8,054 nucleotides of DNA from Gammaproteobacteria bacterium (GTDB lineage: Bacteria > Pseudomonadota > Gammaproteobacteria > Ga0077536), in NCBI GenBank assembly GCA_003540955.1, contig DPMX01000187.1:1-8054 (forward strand), written 5' to 3'. Under the pieces are notes generated by a model, which saw only the letters and a program-made list of their open reading frames with translations, was not told the origin of the DNA and did not search any database. Positions within the stretch are counted from its first letter, which is position 1. Each line of letters begins with the position of its first letter. Shown piece by piece: positions 6,660 through 8,054 of the stretch. Both the position numbers and the translations under genes were made by a program.

Positions 6660-6801
6660 GATCAAAACATCCTCCCAAATCGACGGTTGGTGGTGTAGTG
6701 TATCCGATGAGGTAAAAGCGTTATAAGGGTAATTCAAAAGGCGCAGAATTATTGAATTCTCGCGAAGCCGCCAGCTAGAGACGCAATCGAGGAGAAATCA
6801 G
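6660..6801. promoter_or_regulatory. Divergent promoter region with a palindrome
   Basis: This is the shared upstream region of the hydrolase (minus) and the amidase (plus). On the minus strand TATAAC (6725-6720) is a good -10 candidate about 60 bases before the hydrolase start, but no good -35 is visible. A palindrome, AGAATT-ATTG-AATTCT (6745-6760), sits about where that -35 would be and is a candidate operator. On the plus strand AGGAG (6790-6794) is 7 bases before the amidase ATG; no clear plus promoter was found. Confidence 0.45.
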
Positions 6802-8054
6802 ATGTTCGATGGCGAAATTTGTTGTATGACCGCCACCGACCTTGCTCAGAAAATCCGGACTAAAGAATTGTCTCCTACAGAAGTTATCGAGGCGGTCCTT
6901 GACCGGATGGAGCGACTTGAACCTGTAATTCACGCTTTCTGTACGCCGACGCCTGATCTAGCTCGAGTCGAGGCAAACCGCATTGAGCAGGCAATCGTTA
7001 AGGGTGACGAGCTAGGGCCGCTTGCAGGGGTACCTGTAGGCATTAAAGACTTAGTCTGCACTTCCGGGATTAGGACCGTCTCAGGATCCGTCGCCTATGA
7101 AAATTTTGTGCCAGATGAGGACGATGTCGTGGTCGAGCGACTGAAAGCAGCCGGTGCAATTATTATCGGAAAGACCAATGTCCCGGAATTCGGCTACAGC
7201 GGCGTTGGTCACAACCCAGTGTTCGAAACAACACGCAATCCATGGAACCTCGAACGAACTTCGGGTGGATCGAGTGCCGGTTCAGCTGCAGCCGTCGCAG
7301 CTGGCATGGGGCCATTCGCGATAGCTAGCGACGGGGGCGGATCCGTTCGGATCCCAGCCGCGCATTGTGGGATTGTCGGTGTGAAGGCGTCGATGGGGCG
7401 GGTTCCTTTGTACCCCGGCACCAAGGACGAACGCTACCCTGGGGTATCGAGTTGGGAATCAATCGAGCACATCGGGCCGAATGCGCGAACGGTGAAGGAT
7501 GCCGCTCTCATGTTATCGGTGATTGGATCAGGTCCAGATCCGCGCGACCGGCTTTCGTTACCCGGCCCAGAATTCGATTGGAATACGTGTTTCGAAAACA
7601 CCGATCTGACGGGATTACGTGTTGCTTACAGTTCGGATTGGGGATACGCCGCGGTTGACCCGGAAATCCGTCGAATCGTTGGTGCCGCCGTGAAAGTATT
7701 TGAAAGTGACCTCGGATGTACTGTTGAAGAAGCTCATCCGGGTTTCGAGGATCCCTACGCCGGCTTTTGGGGTTTAGTTGCCGCTGAATCGGACCTCGCT
7801 GGTATGCGGCAACTGACGGCCGAGTATGGTGATCGGATGACCCCGCATCTGGTTGACTTTATCAACAATGACTGGAGTGCCGAGAATCTAACGAATGCTG
7901 TCGTGGTGCGTAAAGCGGTGAACAACAAGATGTGGCGCTTCATGCAAAAATACGATCTGCTATTGACGCCCACCTTAGCTGTTCCACCATTTGGGTTGCA
8001 TACTCAAGGTCCAGAAAAGATCGATGGTCGAATTGGACCGCCATTTGCGTGGCT
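6802..8054 (+). CDS. Amidase-signature family hydrolase, partial (C-terminus off window)
   Basis: The first 417 residues of an amidase-signature enzyme, a family of usually about 460-500 residues that hydrolyses amides by a Ser-cisSer-Lys triad. The triad is visible: Lys82 in GVPVGIKD, cis-Ser157 in GGSSAGS, and nucleophile Ser181 in DGGGSVRIPA, with the normal 24-residue spacing between the serines. GKTNVPEFGYSG (123-134) and TRNPWN (144-149) are other family blocks, and LLTPTLAVPP occurs near 390. There is no signal peptide, so it is cytoplasmic. The sequence does not separate GatA from catabolic amidases. GatA is less likely, because no gatC or gatB is adjacent and the gene sits among catabolic-type neighbours. 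ATG 6802 follows AGGAG with 7-base spacing; Met9 is a less likely start. The reading frame is intact to the edge. Confidence 0.92.
   Translation, partial: MFDGEICCMTATDLAQKIRTKELSPTEVIEAVLDRMERLEPVIHAFCTPTPDLARVEANRIEQAIVKGDELGPLAGVPVGIKDLVCTSGIRTVSGSVAYENFVPDEDDVVVERLKAAGAIIIGKTNVPEFGYSGVGHNPVFETTRNPWNLERTSGGSSAGSAAAVAAGMGPFAIASDGGGSVRIPAAHCGIVGVKASMGRVPLYPGTKDERYPGVSSWESIEHIGPNARTVKDAALMLSVIGSGPDPRDRLSLPGPEFDWNTCFENTDLTGLRVAYSSDWGYAAVDPEIRRIVGAAVKVFESDLGCTVEEAHPGFEDPYAGFWGLVAAESDLAGMRQLTAEYGDRMTPHLVDFINNDWSAENLTNAVVVRKAVNNKMWRFMQKYDLLLTPTLAVPPFGLHTQGPEKIDGRIGPPFAW

Noticed and set aside
6660..6737. A longer start (ATG 6737) for the alpha/beta-hydrolase.
   Set aside because: It would add 26 residues not typical of the family and place the GGGAGG site inside the coding region; the start at 6659 or 6665 fits better.
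1..8054. CRISPR arrays, insertion sequences, tRNA genes or attachment sites.
   Set aside because: No regularly spaced repeats, transposase motifs, long terminal inverted repeats or tRNA-like cloverleaf were seen on reading; fine-scale repeats could still be missed by eye.

Overview
The window suggests a Gram-negative, probably proteobacterial, environmental organism. Three consecutive genes encode exported proteins: two PQQ (quinoprotein) dehydrogenases and a small c-type cytochrome, a combination typical of the proteobacterial periplasm. Base composition is roughly balanced. No rRNA, tRNA, transposase or phage gene is visible, and nothing here fixes the genus.

Layout. Positions 1-663 (minus) hold most of an MBL-fold metallohydrolase that runs off the left edge and lacks its expected N-terminus. 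After a short gap, positions 838-5348 (plus) carry a three-gene redox operon. It contains a cytochrome c / PQQ-propeller fusion protein, a 177-residue exported monohaem cytochrome, and a haem-free PQQ alcohol dehydrogenase whose start overlaps the cytochrome stop as ATGA. A gap with two tandem hairpins leads to a small antibiotic-biosynthesis-monooxygenase (YgiN-like) gene at 5485-5817. A bidirectional terminator separates it from a convergent alpha/beta-hydrolase of the 3-oxoadipate enol-lactonase type (5871-6659, minus). That gene is transcribed divergently from an amidase-signature gene (6802 onward, plus), which is cut by the right edge.

How the genes could work together (inference). The two quinoproteins would oxidise alcohols in the periplasm and pass electrons to c-type haem, either the fused domain or the separate cytochrome, and on to an oxidase. 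The monooxygenase-like protein, enol-lactonase-like hydrolase and amidase are cytoplasmic-type enzymes that would suit later steps of breaking down an aromatic, lactone or amide compound. No substrate can be named from the sequence.

Main points of interest. The second quinoprotein carries the Asp-Tyr-Asp motif that marks lanthanide-dependent PQQ dehydrogenases. The fusion protein departs from the classical active site: the vicinal Cys-Cys is replaced by Gly-Gly, a new Cys pair flanks the metal-binding Glu, Gln stands where Asn is expected, and Asp-Met-Glu replaces Asp-Tyr-Asp. No PQQ synthesis genes, XoxJ-type binding protein or regulator gene lies in the window.
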